Shown here piece after piece: positions 19,541-30,105 of a stretch of 30,105 nucleotides of DNA; the first letter of the stretch is position 1, and each line of letters opens with the position of its first letter. The notes under the pieces are model-generated. The model had not been told where the DNA came from. It saw only the letters and a list, made by a program, of their open reading frames with translations, and did no database searches. Source of the DNA: Cylindrobasidium torrendii FP15055 ss-10 (lineage: Eukaryota; Basidiomycota; Agaricomycetes; Agaricales; Physalacriaceae); assembly GCA_000934385.1 (NCBI GenBank), contig KN880557.1, positions 1-30,105 on the forward strand. Reading direction: 5' to 3'. The position numbers and the translations under genes were made by a program.

Positions 19541-21350
19541 TTAAACTGGTACAGGTGGGAACGCCATTGTATAGTCGTCCTCCGCATAACGAGGATAGTC
19601 AGGGAAACCGAGGCCCGCGACATCGACCTCAGCATAGCTCGGCGGTTTCTCCGAAAGTGACTGGCAGTGCAGCGAGGGGGCGTTCAAACCAGCCTTGCGC
19701 GAGCGATCTTCATACATGCTATTCGTCCGGAGCCGCGAGCGTAGCGGTGGCTTCGGACCCTCCTCGTCCTCATCGTCGCTTTCTATTTTCCAGGACCGAA
19801 GGCCCTCCTCGAGTCCTAGCTCCAGCTCATACTCCGTCGTGTCGAAGATGCTGGTTTCCGTCTCCTCAACAGGCAAAAGCGTCGACGCTGACTGGCTCTT
19901 CAAATGCGTATAACCAAAGGGCACCTTCTCGTTGAAGGCATGGGTCGCGGCATGGTCATCGGGAGCGTACTCATACTCCTCACTAGTCCAAACAGCCTGG
20001 CTCAGCCTGGACCTAGTGTACGGGGTCGCCAGACCGTAGACGTTCCCCTCTATTCCCCCAATGCACAAGGCCTTGTTTTGCCAGGCGCGCCGACGGCTAC
20101 GGATCTCGAGAATATCGTCGCGCTGCCTACTGTCCGCTTCAACATGATCCCACTGGTGGTCCGAAAGCGCAATAAGTTGGCGCAGGCGGATGCACAACGA
20201 CGACAAGCTGTTGTACTCGAAGAGGTCGTCAGCAGAAAGATCCCGAAGATGAGAGGGCAAAGACGGTTGGCGCCGCATAGGGAAGGAGTAGTTCGTCGTG
20301 GAGAAGGATGTCGGCGTGTGAACGGAGCTTCCATCCGTGTCGGTGTCACAGTCGTCGAGATCGGGCTCGTTGTCCGTACCATTATCAAATTCAAAGGGGC
20401 TCTTGCCCTGGAGCGCAGGGGGCGGGAAGTACGTATCGCCCTCGCTGTCTTCGAAAGGAGTGTAACCTTGGCTCGACGTTGCATGGGAGACTATGTCTAG
20501 CATGGCAGCAGATGCACGGCGCAGCATGCTCTTGATGACCCAAGCGTAATAACCACGGGGAAGACGGTCCTTGAGCTCTCCCATAACAAAGATGCGGAAA
20601 GCGTCGACCAAGGTCGAACGGGCACGGCGCCTGAGGGCCTTGGGAGTCAGAACCGGCGGCGAAACGGGCTTAACGAGCGGCTCGGGCGCAGGAGGCGGCG
20701 ATGGAGCCCGGCTGATTGGAGCTGAAGGTGGCTGAGGGTACGGCGGCGCATACTTCGGAAGCTCCTCCTGAGGCGACGTAACATTGACAAAGGATCTAGA
20801 CGGGCTATCAGACACCGCGAAAAGGAGCACAGCAGGGGGGAACGTACGCAACCAATGCCATGAGCAACGACCGGCTCTTCTTATGGCCTTTGATTTTCAT
20901 CGTCGATGGCGGCGAATTGAGGGAAGCCATTCGCTGCTGGTGCTGTTGCTGTTGTTGCTGCTCCTGCCTCGCCCGCTCGCGCTCCTTCTCGCGTTCTTTC
21001 TCCCGCTCTTTTTCCGTCTCAGCCGAGGACTGAGTTACATCACCCAAGACACTGTCCAAGGCCTGCGCACACCGCGCGTCCGTCATTCTCCACTCTTCTG
21101 TGCTTCCGTCGACAAAGATGCACACGATGGTTCCGGTATTAATGTTGAACACGACCTCCTCGATGATACTGGGAATCCAAACGGCCTGATCCAGAGCATG
21201 GTCGAGCTGAGGGGTTTCCAGATTATCCACATTCAGATTGCTGAGCGTAGTCGTCCAGGCAAGAGGTTTGTAGAGCTCGTCGGGGAGTGACTGGTACGTG
21301 ATAGAGAAAAGGACGGTCGGGTGCGTCGGAGCCAGCAATTTGATGAGCAT
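19541..21350 (-). CDS. conserved-looking protein of unknown family with PPxY motif
   Basis: I do not recognise this protein. The model is complement(join(19541..20804,20848..21350)), 588 residues with one 43-nt intron (GTACGT donor, GATAG acceptor). Residues 1-105 look like a compact domain (FSITYQSLPDELYKPL, VWIPSIIEEVVFNINTGTIV, IFVDGSTEEWRM). A charged helix of repeated EKER units follows (about 111-128), then a glutamine run (129-139). A proline-rich linker (YAPPYPQPPSAP) precedes an Arg-rich helical block at about 220-270 (ALRRRARSTLVDAFRIFVMG, RGYYAWVIKSMLRRAS). The rest is acidic and Ser/Thr-rich, with EKPPSYAEVD near residue 555, a PPxY motif of the kind bound by WW domains of Nedd4/Rsp5 ligases. 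No signal peptide or membrane segment is seen, so a cytosolic or nuclear adaptor is likely. The long open frame and codon pattern support a real gene. Confidence 0.85.
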
Positions 21351-21849
21351 GGTGCGCGGTCGCGGGAGTGTACGGGAGGGAAAAGGGAAAAAGGGAAATT
21401 ACAAGCAAGACACTGTGAGCGTCTTATTAGTACGGAACGACGCAGATAGTACGGCCGCACGACGCACCGAAATCGGAAAAAGAAGTGGTCCTCACGTCGT
21501 ATCCAAGGCTTCTAATACACAACTTTGTAGGCTGGGAAGGCCTTGAAAGCGCGTCGCCCGAAAAGAAACGACGGTGTGGATGGAAGAAAAGCCTTGGACA
21601 GAGGTGGAGGCCGAAGCGCTGGTGGGAGAACAGGAGCAAGTCGCGCAACAGGGGTCACATTATGTTCTGCCATCAAGGCATATGCCGTTGAATGATAACC
21701 AGACATAACCTAGGCTTGAATGCCCTCTAGCTCGTTGGGAAGAGTAATGGCAAGATTTGTGCTTCAAGGACTGCTGATTTACTAGCTAAATCAACAGCTG
21801 TAGCAACACAATACATGTCCTTTCGAAATGCTTCCATCTCGCACCGGCA

Positions 21850-21874
21850 GGTCATCACTCAGGGTCATCACTCA
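21850..21874 (+). repeat. short tandem direct repeat GGTCATCACTCA
   Basis: The 12-mer GGTCATCACTCA occurs at 21850-21861 and again at 21863-21874, a 13-bp period with one extra G between the copies. Function unknown. Confidence 0.6.
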
Positions 21875-22748
21875 CAACGTGGCTATGAAGTCCGAAATTG
21901 ATTTCATTAGCTCGTTGATGGCGGAGGTCAGAGTCCGAGCAGGACTGGATGGCAGCGCTGGGCATGTTAGTTCATGGCGGGCATATCGAGGACCAGAGGT
22001 ATGATACTGCATTTCCCAGCGGCCATCCATCTGGGACACAGTCTCTCTCCTAAACGTACCTATAAAACGTCGATTGCAGCGCGACGAATTTCGCAAATTC
22101 ACATCGCAAGCAAAAAGTTGTCTCCAGGTTTTCAAACATGACCGTGCGGGTATCGATTGAATAATGCAAAATTCAAATCCCATCGCGCTGGCGCTGTCAA
22201 TACAAGCGTGGATCTAGGCTCGTCCCCATCCGCTTCTCCGGACCGGGCTCCGCTTTTCCGGTCTGCGAAGCGGCTGGGCCACTCCAGCCGTCACATTGGG
22301 TGTAACGCGGCGTGACAATAACTTAGCAGAATTTCGAGGGATCGCGCCGATGGCAAATTGCAAAAACTTGTTTGCATACTTAGCCTCATAATTTCCTGCA
22401 ATACATAGACTGTGGATAGATTGAGTGCATTGATTGGGTCTTTTTTAATTGCAATCTGGCTTGAAACCACCGTCTGGCTTGTTGTCAGAGTGATATCTGC
22501 CTCCCATTCTAGTCCATGTCAATGGCAGCATCAGCTTTCTGCTCGCGGGGCGGTCGCTGTTACCGTCACCAAGCACGCGACCCATTCCTCAATCGTCTTT
22601 GTCATCCGACTCAAATACGGCCCCGTTATCGGCCCAAATGACTATCGCGTTAGCTGCGTATTCACGATTACCGCCTTCCAGGTTGGTAAAGCGTGCGGTC
22701 CCCCAATACCAGTACTGAAGCCCATGATGTTGCCTTGTTATGTGGGCC

Positions 22749-22807
22749 AGGAAGGAGAAGGGAAAGAAAAGAGAAGAAAAGAAAGGGGAAAAAGAGGAAA
22801 GGAAAGG
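22749..22807 (+). repeat. 59-nt polypurine tract
   Basis: All 59 bases are A or G, mostly GAA, GGAAA and GAAAA units. Such tracts can form triplex DNA or affect nucleosome placement; no specific role is shown here. Confidence 0.7.
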
Positions 22808-25570
22808 CATGACATGCACAAGCTCACAAGCTCACTTGGAGGTTAAGCGTGGCTCGAAAGGCCCTGTCCAAGGAAGAGTTCGCCACAGACAATACAGTCG
22901 ACAAAGAGGTTGAATATTAGGCGCTGGTTTGCGCTCACCCTCGCGATTGGAAAGACGCGGGAAGTGATGGCGCAGAGTCAACAAGCTTAGGGCCTCGATC
23001 AACACACGCTCGGCTCTCTTCGCACCATCATCTTCATCCGCGACGATTCCTTTATGCGGTGCCGGAGCCTCTCACCACCTCCGGATTATTTCGTCTTGTG
23101 GGCCGCCTCTTGGCTTCCTCCATCTCTGGTGTTAACTTTGTCTGCGCAAGCATTTCCAGCGACTGGCGCGAGATGCAGTCGACCTAATTGCAGGGCCGCC
23201 ATTGAAATCCATCCCATAATAACTAACTGTTATCTGCAATGACCTCGTCGATTTTACCGAGCCTATTCATTTCGTTTGCCTTGATAAACGCTAGCAACGC
23301 TTACAGCTCGCAACTCAAATCTGGTGGCATGCTATAGAAATAGCATGGCTTTCCGGGCCAGCGCTAGCTCGATTCACAACAGGGTCTCAGGTATGTTATT
23401 CAACCTGTTCTTCTTTCCAAAATCCTTTTCAAAATCTCCTTCATGTAATCCCTCTTCACCTCTGTTCAACGGTGCCCACAGCCCCGTCTGTTACTATCAT
23501 ATTCGCCTGCTCATGGCAAGCAGCAGTGCGGCCAGACGACCCGGGAGGCCTACTACGTACGCACAGGTGCTTCACGGTCACCACCTATCCCAATCAACCT
23601 CCTGCCCCCCAATCCGCTTCATCTTAGCTGCGACCGGGCACACTCTTTATGTTCATAAAGCACTCGATTATACTGTATGATACACAATCTATCGTTTTTC
23701 TAACAAAGAATCTTTTTTACACAAATAACGTTCAATATTTGAAGTGTGGCGTTGTGTTCTAGTTGCGCAATCGCGAAAATCTGCTAAGTCCCGCGCTAAA
23801 AACCCTTCCGCCAAAAACGGGCTGAAGTGACCCAGACGTTTGACGATCGACACCCTGCGCGCCCATCACCGAAATCACATCAATCGAACAAATCTATAAA
23901 AAGATTGCCGATGTACAGTGGCGTAGAATTGAGCGTGGTGTCGATAAGTCAAACGGCTGGTAGCGAGACTAGCGTGGATCCATAGCGTGGGAGGCGGCCG
24001 CTCGCGATCTGATGCGCCGAGAACAATGTGGGCACCCAAAAAGGAAAAAAGACGTCAGTATCGCAATTTTGTCACGCATTGATGTCATTTTCAAAAGAAC
24101 TCTCGGTGCAGGATGCAAAGCGTGCAAGTGGAAGTGGTTTCCTTCATGATAAAGAGCGCGTCCCAAGGAAGGGATGAAGCGAAATGAAGCGATGACGATG
24201 ATATGAGGCGTGGGCACCCCACAGTGCTCATGAGCGTCGAGACGCAGACGAGACTCTCGAACGTTGAGCTGCAGTAGATTATAGCTAAGCCTCAACACAA
24301 TAAGCGGCGCAATCTAGCACACCGTGGTTCGAAAACCTGCATCTGATCCAGGCAAGAGGGCACACACGATGTGCTATGCATGTGTCCCTCTACTCTGGCT
24401 AACTCTACTCTGGTTGCTCTGTGACCAGATCAAGGAATCCCAGCATCGCGGCTCAAGCTGCACGAATTTACATTTTCTAATATGTACAGGACCATTGCCC
24501 ACTCCTTGACGGAGTAGTAACTCATCCAAACCATGTCGAGTTACTTTCAAGTCTTGTTGAGCATTTTCCGGAGGTTGTGAGTGGTCTTATCGGCGAGGAA
24601 ATACATTGTCGCCGTCGGGCTTATGCTGAGCTACTCAAGGACAGCGCACCGGGTAAGCGTGTTTCTTTATGGTCATTCAAGGTGTAGTCAAACGGTAACC
24701 CAACACCCGCGCTGTAAAGTGAGTACAGCACAACAAAGTAGGGTTGTTCTAGCAGCAAAAGCCCACCTGCACATACGCGGCAAGCCTGCTCACTGATGGA
24801 AGGTGGTCCGCCTTTTGCGAATCAATCTGATGTATTGTTGCTCAAATTTCATCCCAAGGAAGTGTAGCCAACGCCGGTTTGGAAGAGAACATGGCAACAT
24901 CGTCCGTATGTATCGAAAGTCGAGGCCGAAATGAGGCAAAGGTGAAGGAAGTTGCGAAGTCGTGAATAACAAGAAGTTCATCCCTGTGTACGGTGGAATA
25001 CCGTGAGCTCATAAGGATGTCATTTACTGTGAGTACGGTCTGCATCAGTGCATCTTTGTTACAGATATCGTTGGAAGGCGCTCGGGCGTGTTGTATGCTG
25101 CAAGCGATGTATATGGTTTTGCCAGACCGTAAAGCAAAGTGTAAGGGCTAGGCTGAGATTGCCGAGGACAGCGTTGATAATCAGTCTGTTGGAGTAGACA
25201 GCCAGATAAGCTCAAGTCGATGCAAGCAGCGCGAGAGAGGCGGGCTAGTGGTCGGTTAAACGTTTAACTATGAAAGAGTACTGAGTCGTTTAGTCGGTTA
25301 GAGCTTGGACCCAAGCGTTGTGACCTTCTGATCTCGGCTCTTGGCCGTCGCCTGCAAGTCGCCTGTGTCAAAGACAAGAGAACTTGGCGCTGGGCGCACC
25401 TTCGTGATTGTCGTCGAAAGCGGGCTGGCGCACCACAAAATGACGGCGAGGCCTTCATTCCGGCAAGAACGGCGCACTGTCTTGTGCAGACCCCGTAATG
25501 AAGAAGCTAAGATGCACTCTCAGGATGAATTGGCCCCCCATGGGTAACATACAAACCTAGAATAGATGAC

Positions 25571-25675
25571 GCGGGGACCAATGGCAGCATACTCAGGTAA
25601 GGATCCAGCAGTGGGGAGGTCAATTACCCCGCCGCTGCCCCGGTCATGCCAATACTGTAACTGCGGGGAGTGGGG
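25571..25675. promoter_or_regulatory. cluster of six SYGGRG sites (CreA/Mig1-type)
   Basis: Six matches to the carbon-catabolite repressor consensus SYGGRG fall in 105 bp. They are GCGGGG at 25571 and 25663, GTGGGG at 25611 and 25670, and on the other strand CCCCGC at 25627 and CCCCGG at 25638. The cluster lies about 1.05-1.15 kb before the sugar-transporter ATG and about 0.85-0.95 kb before its TATA box. That placement suggests glucose control of the transporter, but is an inference. Confidence 0.4.
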
Positions 25676-26521
25676 AAGAAGATGAGGCACTTGGGCCAAG
25701 CAACAACAACGCACAAACTTCGAAATGGGGGAAGTTACAAAGTCATTCGAGTCTCCGAGTTTGGATGGCCCACAAGTGACAACGAGAGAAGGTGTGGAGA
25801 TTGGAGTGTGAGTGTGAGCTCGCTGGTCTGGATGTGGAGAGTTCAACGAGCCACGTCCGACGAGCGGAGAGGTTGGGCGGCAATTGGAGAGTACGGGGCG
25901 GGCATGACGCAATATCGGCCTCGATCTTGTGGCGCAAACTCTGAGTGTCTCGGAGCAAAAAATACGTCCGCGTTTGCAAAAAAAATCTCCAGGGCGACAT
26001 TCCAAGAGACGAATTCACGAGCGGGAGTACGAATCTCCGCTGGCTGCGAAGATTGATTTTTGACGCCAGATTGACGCAGCCTTGGGGTGATATAATGGTG
26101 GAGAGCAAAAGTTGACTTGGGCCGCGGAAGAAGCCGTGACTTTGCGGTAACCATATGATTTCGCGACAAAAGACGGCGGACGAACTTCATTTTGAAGCTG
26201 AGTGTGGCATGTTCGTGGAGTGGGCTCGATACCTCATAAGCGCGCTCTTCGTCGATTTTGTCGATATTCTCAATCGTCGGGATCCTATAGTGCATGTACG
26301 ACGCTACTGCAAGGGTGAAGGAGGCGGTTGGGAGGGCAGGCCGTTTGAGTTTGAGCAAGAACAAATTAGCAATTTCCTAAAGGGGAAAAAGCCCACAAAG
26401 GCAAGGAAGGCTTGGATTCTATTTTTGAAGCGATTCGGCAAAGCCATTTTGACTAGTACCTTGTCTACGTACGTCAGCTATCCCCCACTCCACCCACGGT
26501 TAAGCAAAATTTGCGCTCGAG

Positions 26522-26527
26522 TATAAA
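26522..26527 (+). promoter_or_regulatory. TATA box of the sugar transporter
   Basis: TATAAA at 26522-26527 (context GAGTATAAAGGC) lies about 200 nt upstream of the transporter ATG at 26725. It would give a 5' UTR of roughly 165 nt, which is T/C-rich as often seen for strongly expressed fungal genes. Confidence 0.55.
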
Positions 26528-26724
26528 GGCAAGAGATGGAAGACAAAGATGGCCGCCCAAACTGATCCTAGTTTATCGCGCCTGTTCTTCATCTGCGCTG
26601 GTTCTCGCGCAAGTGGATTTCGACGCCCCCTCCTCCTCCTCGCACACGACTATTCTGCCAATCTCTCCAATATCATCATCGCTAGCCCTGTCATCCAACT
26701 ACGAGAGTGTATTGTTAAACTATC

Positions 26725-28820
26725 ATGTCTTCCGATACGACTCCGACAAGTACTATCCACGACGAGAAACACGCCGAGAAGGCCAACACTCGCGCAGTCT
26801 TTCACAATGACATTCCTCATTACATGGGCTTCACCGGTGACCGTTTGTTAACGGCGGTCACAATGACAGCAACCCTTGGTGCGTCTTGATTTTGTTTTCA
26901 TTCCCGCCCGCCATCCCGCTCATTTTCGCCCTAGGTTTCCTACTCTTTGGATATGACCAGGGTGTCATGTCGGGAATTATCTCAGCTCCTCAATTTTACA
27001 AGATCTTCCCCGACTTGAATCCCGAGATCACAGGCTCAAAGCACTCGTCAACCATGCAGGCCTTTTACACGGCCATCTACGAAGTCGGCTGCTTAGCGGG
27101 TGCCATCCTGGCGCTCGTCTGGGGCAACAAGCTCGGCCGCAGACGTTGCATCATGATTGGCGCGTTCTGGGTTATCATTGGCACTATCATTCAGATCACG
27201 CCCGTCGAGGGGTGCGTTCCTTTTTTCCTCCCTCGTGTTTTCGAGTTTTCCTAAATCAGCCCAATAGCGCGAAGGCTGGTCATCAGTTCGTTATCGGACG
27301 TATTGTTACTGGGTTTGGCAATGGTGCGTTGCCAAGATATATACCTCCGAAATGCTCAGCTGACCATTTTCAGGTCTGAACACGGCTACAATCCCAAGTT
27401 GGCAAGCAGAGTGTTCAAAGGCCCACAACCGCGGCCTCCACATCTGTATCGAGGCTAGCATGATCGCTACCGGCACTGGTACGTCTGCATGTCTCCGTCA
27501 TTGCCTCCTCTAACTTTTATCCAGTCATCGCATACTGGATCGACTTTGGCTTGTCGTTCGTCGACAGCTCAGTTGCATGGCGCCTTCCCATTGGTCTCCA
27601 GATGATTTTCGCCATCATCCTCATCATCGCCATCGTCTTCCTGCCCGAATCGCCTCGCTACCTTTTGTCCACTGGCAACCACGTCGAGGGCGAGAATGTT
27701 GTCGCTGCATTGGCTGGAGAGCGTGTCGACGACCCCGATGTCCAGCGCCAGAAGCGTCAGGTCATCGACGCTATCGAGTCCATTGGCGGAGAGCTTAAGA
27801 TTCGTCACGTCTTCACCGGTGGCGCGTCGCAGCACTTGCGTCGTACTCTTGTTGGGGCATCCAGCCAGCTGTTCCAGCAGATTGGTGGTTGCAACGCTGT
27901 CATCTACTTTGCGTACGTCTGACCACCAACCAAACCATCTTGTCTTGCTGACATCCAAATGTAGCCCCGTTATTTATGAGAGTTATATTGGCCTCGACCG
28001 CCAACTCTCGCTCATCCTTGGTGGTGTCAACACAACTGTTTATGCTCTCGCTGCGTTCGGATCCTACCCCATGATTGAGCGCCTCGGCCGTCGCAAGATG
28101 TTCCTCTGGGGCACCTTCGGACAGATGTCTGCCATGGTGCGTCCACACTTGTCTAAAGGCAAGCAGTGTACTCACGGTGTTTGCTTAGTTCTTGGCTTCA
28201 TTCTGTTTGATTCCCTTCAATGTCACTGGCGACAAGGACAACACTGCGACATACGGTGCCATCGTCGGTCTGTTCATCTTCCTCATCTCGTTCGGCTGGT
28301 ACGTGCTTCCCATACTTACTCGATGCCCGTAACTTACCATTTTTCCAGCACTTGGCTTGAATTGCCCTGGTTGTACCCCGCGGAAATCAACCCCAATGCC
28401 ATTCGTACCAATGCCAACGCTATGTCAACCATGACCAACTGGCTCTGGAACTTCGCCGTTGTAATGTGGACACCTCCCATGCTCGACAGTTTGGGTGGAT
28501 TCGGAACTTTCCTCTTCTTCGGCCTGGTCAACGCTTGCTTCTTCCCCATCATCTACTTCTTCTACGTCGAGACAAAGGGACGCACACTCGAGGAGATCGA
28601 TGTTATCTTTGCGCGCGCCTACTCAAACCACGAGTGGTACGTCAAGGTCGGCCAGGAAATGCCCAAGCTCTCGCACGCCGAGGTCCTGCAGGAGTCCATC
28701 CGCTGGGGTCTCTATGGAGATTCCGAGCAGCGCGCAGGCTCCAACGCACCTTCCGTATGGGAGGACCCGACATCCGACGAGGAGAAGAAGCCAAGGCAGC
28801 CCCAAACGGCGACCGCTTAA
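26725..28820 (+). CDS. MFS sugar transporter
   Basis: This is a 12-segment plasma-membrane transporter of the sugar porter family, likely a proton symporter for hexoses or related sugars; the exact sugar is not readable. The model is join(26725..26878,26935..27211,27268..27323,27374..27478,27525..27912,27965..28136,28189..28298,28349..28820), 577 residues, seven introns of 46-56 nt. Family signatures in order: GFLLFGYDQGVMSGII in the first membrane segment, GNKLGRRR in the first cytosolic loop, VIGRIVTGFGNG, PSWQAECSKAHNRG, FLPESPRYLLSTG, QLFQQIGGCNAVIYFAP, ERLGRRKM, LPWLYPAEINPNAIRTNANA, and FYVETKGRTLEEIDVIF before the cytosolic tail. The first 50 residues are a hydrophilic cytosolic N-terminus. 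The ATG at 26725 is the first in frame and follows AACTATC. Upstream lie a TATA box at 26522 and a cluster of repressor-type sites. Confidence 0.95.
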
Positions 28821-29924
28821 GCCCGTTCCGACGTGTTCAAGGATACCCTAACGCACGGGACGCGCCTACAGTATGTCGTCGTCCCATTTCTTGCCAAACG
28901 ATTTTGTTTTTTGCCCTACCCATAATTATGCCCATCCTATAACAAAATCTGTGTACGTTTAGAGCCTCTTACGCCAGAAGCCATGTATAATAGTCGAGTC
29001 GCCTGCACATTACGCTTTCGCTTCGTAGAGAGTAGCTCGCGCCTCATTTTACCATTTGTTACGCGTTATCATTTACCTACATTCTCCTACACGCTTTACG
29101 AACTTCAGCAATCATCACTGCATTTACCCTACATCGTCAATGGTCGTTCTGTTTTACAAAATTTCGGACTGACAGTTGTGCTAAGTCACACCGTAAGTGC
29201 AGCAGCGAGCAAACTTAGCCGCGTTTACCTTCTCAACTAAGTGTCCACGTCCAAACAAATTCTGGATGTTCCCAAGCCTGATACTTCGAAATCTCACTCT
29301 CACACATTGCGCGAGCGCAGAAAGAGCCAAAACGGAAAGCGTATACATTTTTCAAACCACCAACCAATACAAAACCAAGACCATCACATCACCCAACAGG
29401 TACCCATCGCCTGCACAAGTCACTCCCCTCGAACTGAGGCGCCCAGACTGGTTGTCAAAGTTTGCCGATTCGTTCCAAGTAGCTTCGTGCCGGGCTACAG
29501 ACTGTTTTTTCAATCCGTGTACGCCCATCTTTGGCTCGCGCTCGAATCGTCCAGATGGTAAAACTTTCCTCGAAAAAGATTCCATGCCGCAGTATGTTAT
29601 CTGCCCTTGTAGTTTTGGTGTGGGTAAGAAGGTGCTGGGGATCTGGGACGCGGTGTTAGCATAGGTGCTGCAGGAGGAGAAGGAAGGATAGGCATACCGG
29701 AGAGACGCGTCCCCGATATCCGCTTCCCCCTCGCGCGGCACATTCTCTATGAAGCTTTTACGCAACTGCCCGGCACGCTAACGAGGGGTCGGGAGGAAAT
29801 ACACGGCTTTAAACTCACTGCCACCTCTACGCCCCGTAGGGTTTATCGTAGGTCAAGACAGGTGGCAATAGTGTGAGCGCCTGGATGTTAGGATACCGCG
29901 ATGCCGGCGGCCATGAGCCGCTGG
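28821..29924. other. 3' region after the sugar transporter
   Basis: This 1.1-kb gap lies between the sugar transporter (plus) and a probable gene end on the minus strand. Several open frames overlap on both strands but none has a recognisable domain. On the minus strand a GTATGC...CTAAC...CCCAG segment near 29653-29707 resembles an intron, but I could not connect it to a coding chain. Confidence 0.4.
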
Positions 29925-30105
29925 TCAGCTATGACCACCGACACGGGCGTGCAGCACCAAGTTGGGGTCACCCATTCCTTCGAGCGGTCGAGTACTTTGA
30001 CGTGCAATTGTCAAATACTAGGCAAAAGTCAGTAAACATGCAACGCAAAAGGGAGGAGACGGCGTACTTCTTGTGCGAGGCAACAGAAACAGGCAGTCAT
30101 TTCCC
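29925..30105 (-). CDS. probable 3' end of a gene entering from the right edge (partial)
   Basis: A 50-nt intron of the local type lies on the minus strand at 30018-30067: GTACGC donor, CTGAC branch site and TTTTGCCTAG acceptor. Joining the flanks in phase 0 gives MTACFCCLAQE, then YLTIARQSTRPLEGMGDPN, ending VGGHS with a stop at 29925-29927. The model is complement(join(29925..30017,30068..>30105)). The product is not recognised. Another phase (reading IFDNCTSKYSTARRNG in the second exon) is also open and would need a further intron, so frame and stop are uncertain. Confidence 0.3.

Larger units (their letters stand above)
21351..26724. other. 5.4-kb stretch without a supportable gene
   Basis: This region separates the unknown minus-strand gene from the plus-strand sugar transporter. 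Its open frames overlap in several phases, lack conserved motifs and cannot be joined into a convincing exon chain. It holds the 5' UTR and promoter of the unknown gene, a 13-bp-period direct repeat (21850-21874), two near-identical 13-mers (22229-22241 and 22249-22261), a 59-nt purine-only tract (22749-22807), a cluster of SYGGRG sites (25571-25675) and the sugar-transporter TATA box (26522). A short, poorly conserved gene or a non-coding transcript could be missed. Confidence 0.5.

Noticed and set aside
21872..22183. Minus-strand open frame ending in SAINELMKSISDFIATL with a GTGAGT just after it
   Set aside because: It vaguely recalls small KEOPS subunits, but no following exon in the right phase and no conserved acidic tail could be found.
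25520..26364. Overlapping minus-strand open frames of 120-170 codons
   Set aside because: Several frames are open at once over the same bases, amino-acid content is unlike a folded protein, and no motif or intron pattern supports a gene.
29197..29765. Open frames on both strands after the sugar transporter
   Set aside because: They overlap each other, lack recognisable domains, and cannot be joined to a consistent exon chain.

Overview
The window reads as fungal nuclear DNA, most likely from a basidiomycete of the Agaricomycetes type. Every protein gene I could rebuild is cut by many short introns, mostly 43-60 nt, with GT(A/G)NGT donors, CT(A/G)A(C/T) branch sites and (C/T)AG acceptors. Several families (the IHHIF-tailed amino-acid transporter, the small secreted proteins ending in DLFHS) look basidiomycete. 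No prokaryotic signals, IS elements or CRISPR arrays are seen. Most genes are not visible as single open frames; they appear only after exons are joined. The models below were checked by hand for splice sites, reading phase and total length divisible by three.

Left part (1-6.1 kb): two identical tRNA-Asp(GTC) genes in inverted orientation flank a divergent pair. One is MIC10 (minus strand, five small exons), a cristae-junction protein. The other is BRO1 (plus strand, four exons), an ESCRT-associated endosomal sorting protein with a long Pro/Gln/Tyr-rich tail. A tRNA-Ala(AGC) follows.

Middle part (6.5-15.6 kb): a divergent pair of paralogous small secreted six-cysteine proteins with a shared core promoter; APM1, the mu subunit of the AP-1 clathrin adaptor (minus, eight exons); a secreted thaumatin-like protein with 16 cysteines (minus, five exons); and a secreted FAD-dependent oxidoreductase of the DAO family (minus, eight exons).

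Right part (16.2-30.1 kb): an APC-family amino-acid transporter with a soluble C-terminal tail (minus, 13 exons); a 588-residue protein of unknown family with a PPxY motif (minus, two exons); a 5.4-kb stretch without a supportable gene but with a cluster of SYGGRG (CreA/Mig1-type) sites; an MFS sugar transporter (plus, eight exons); and the probable 3' end of one more minus-strand gene at the right edge.

The genes are mostly independent, as is usual for fungi. There are three themes. BRO1 and APM1 both serve endosomal/Golgi trafficking. Four genes encode secreted proteins (two small Cys-rich proteins, thaumatin-like protein, oxidoreductase). The oxidoreductase lies directly downstream of the amino-acid transporter on the same strand, a possible but unproven nutritional link.
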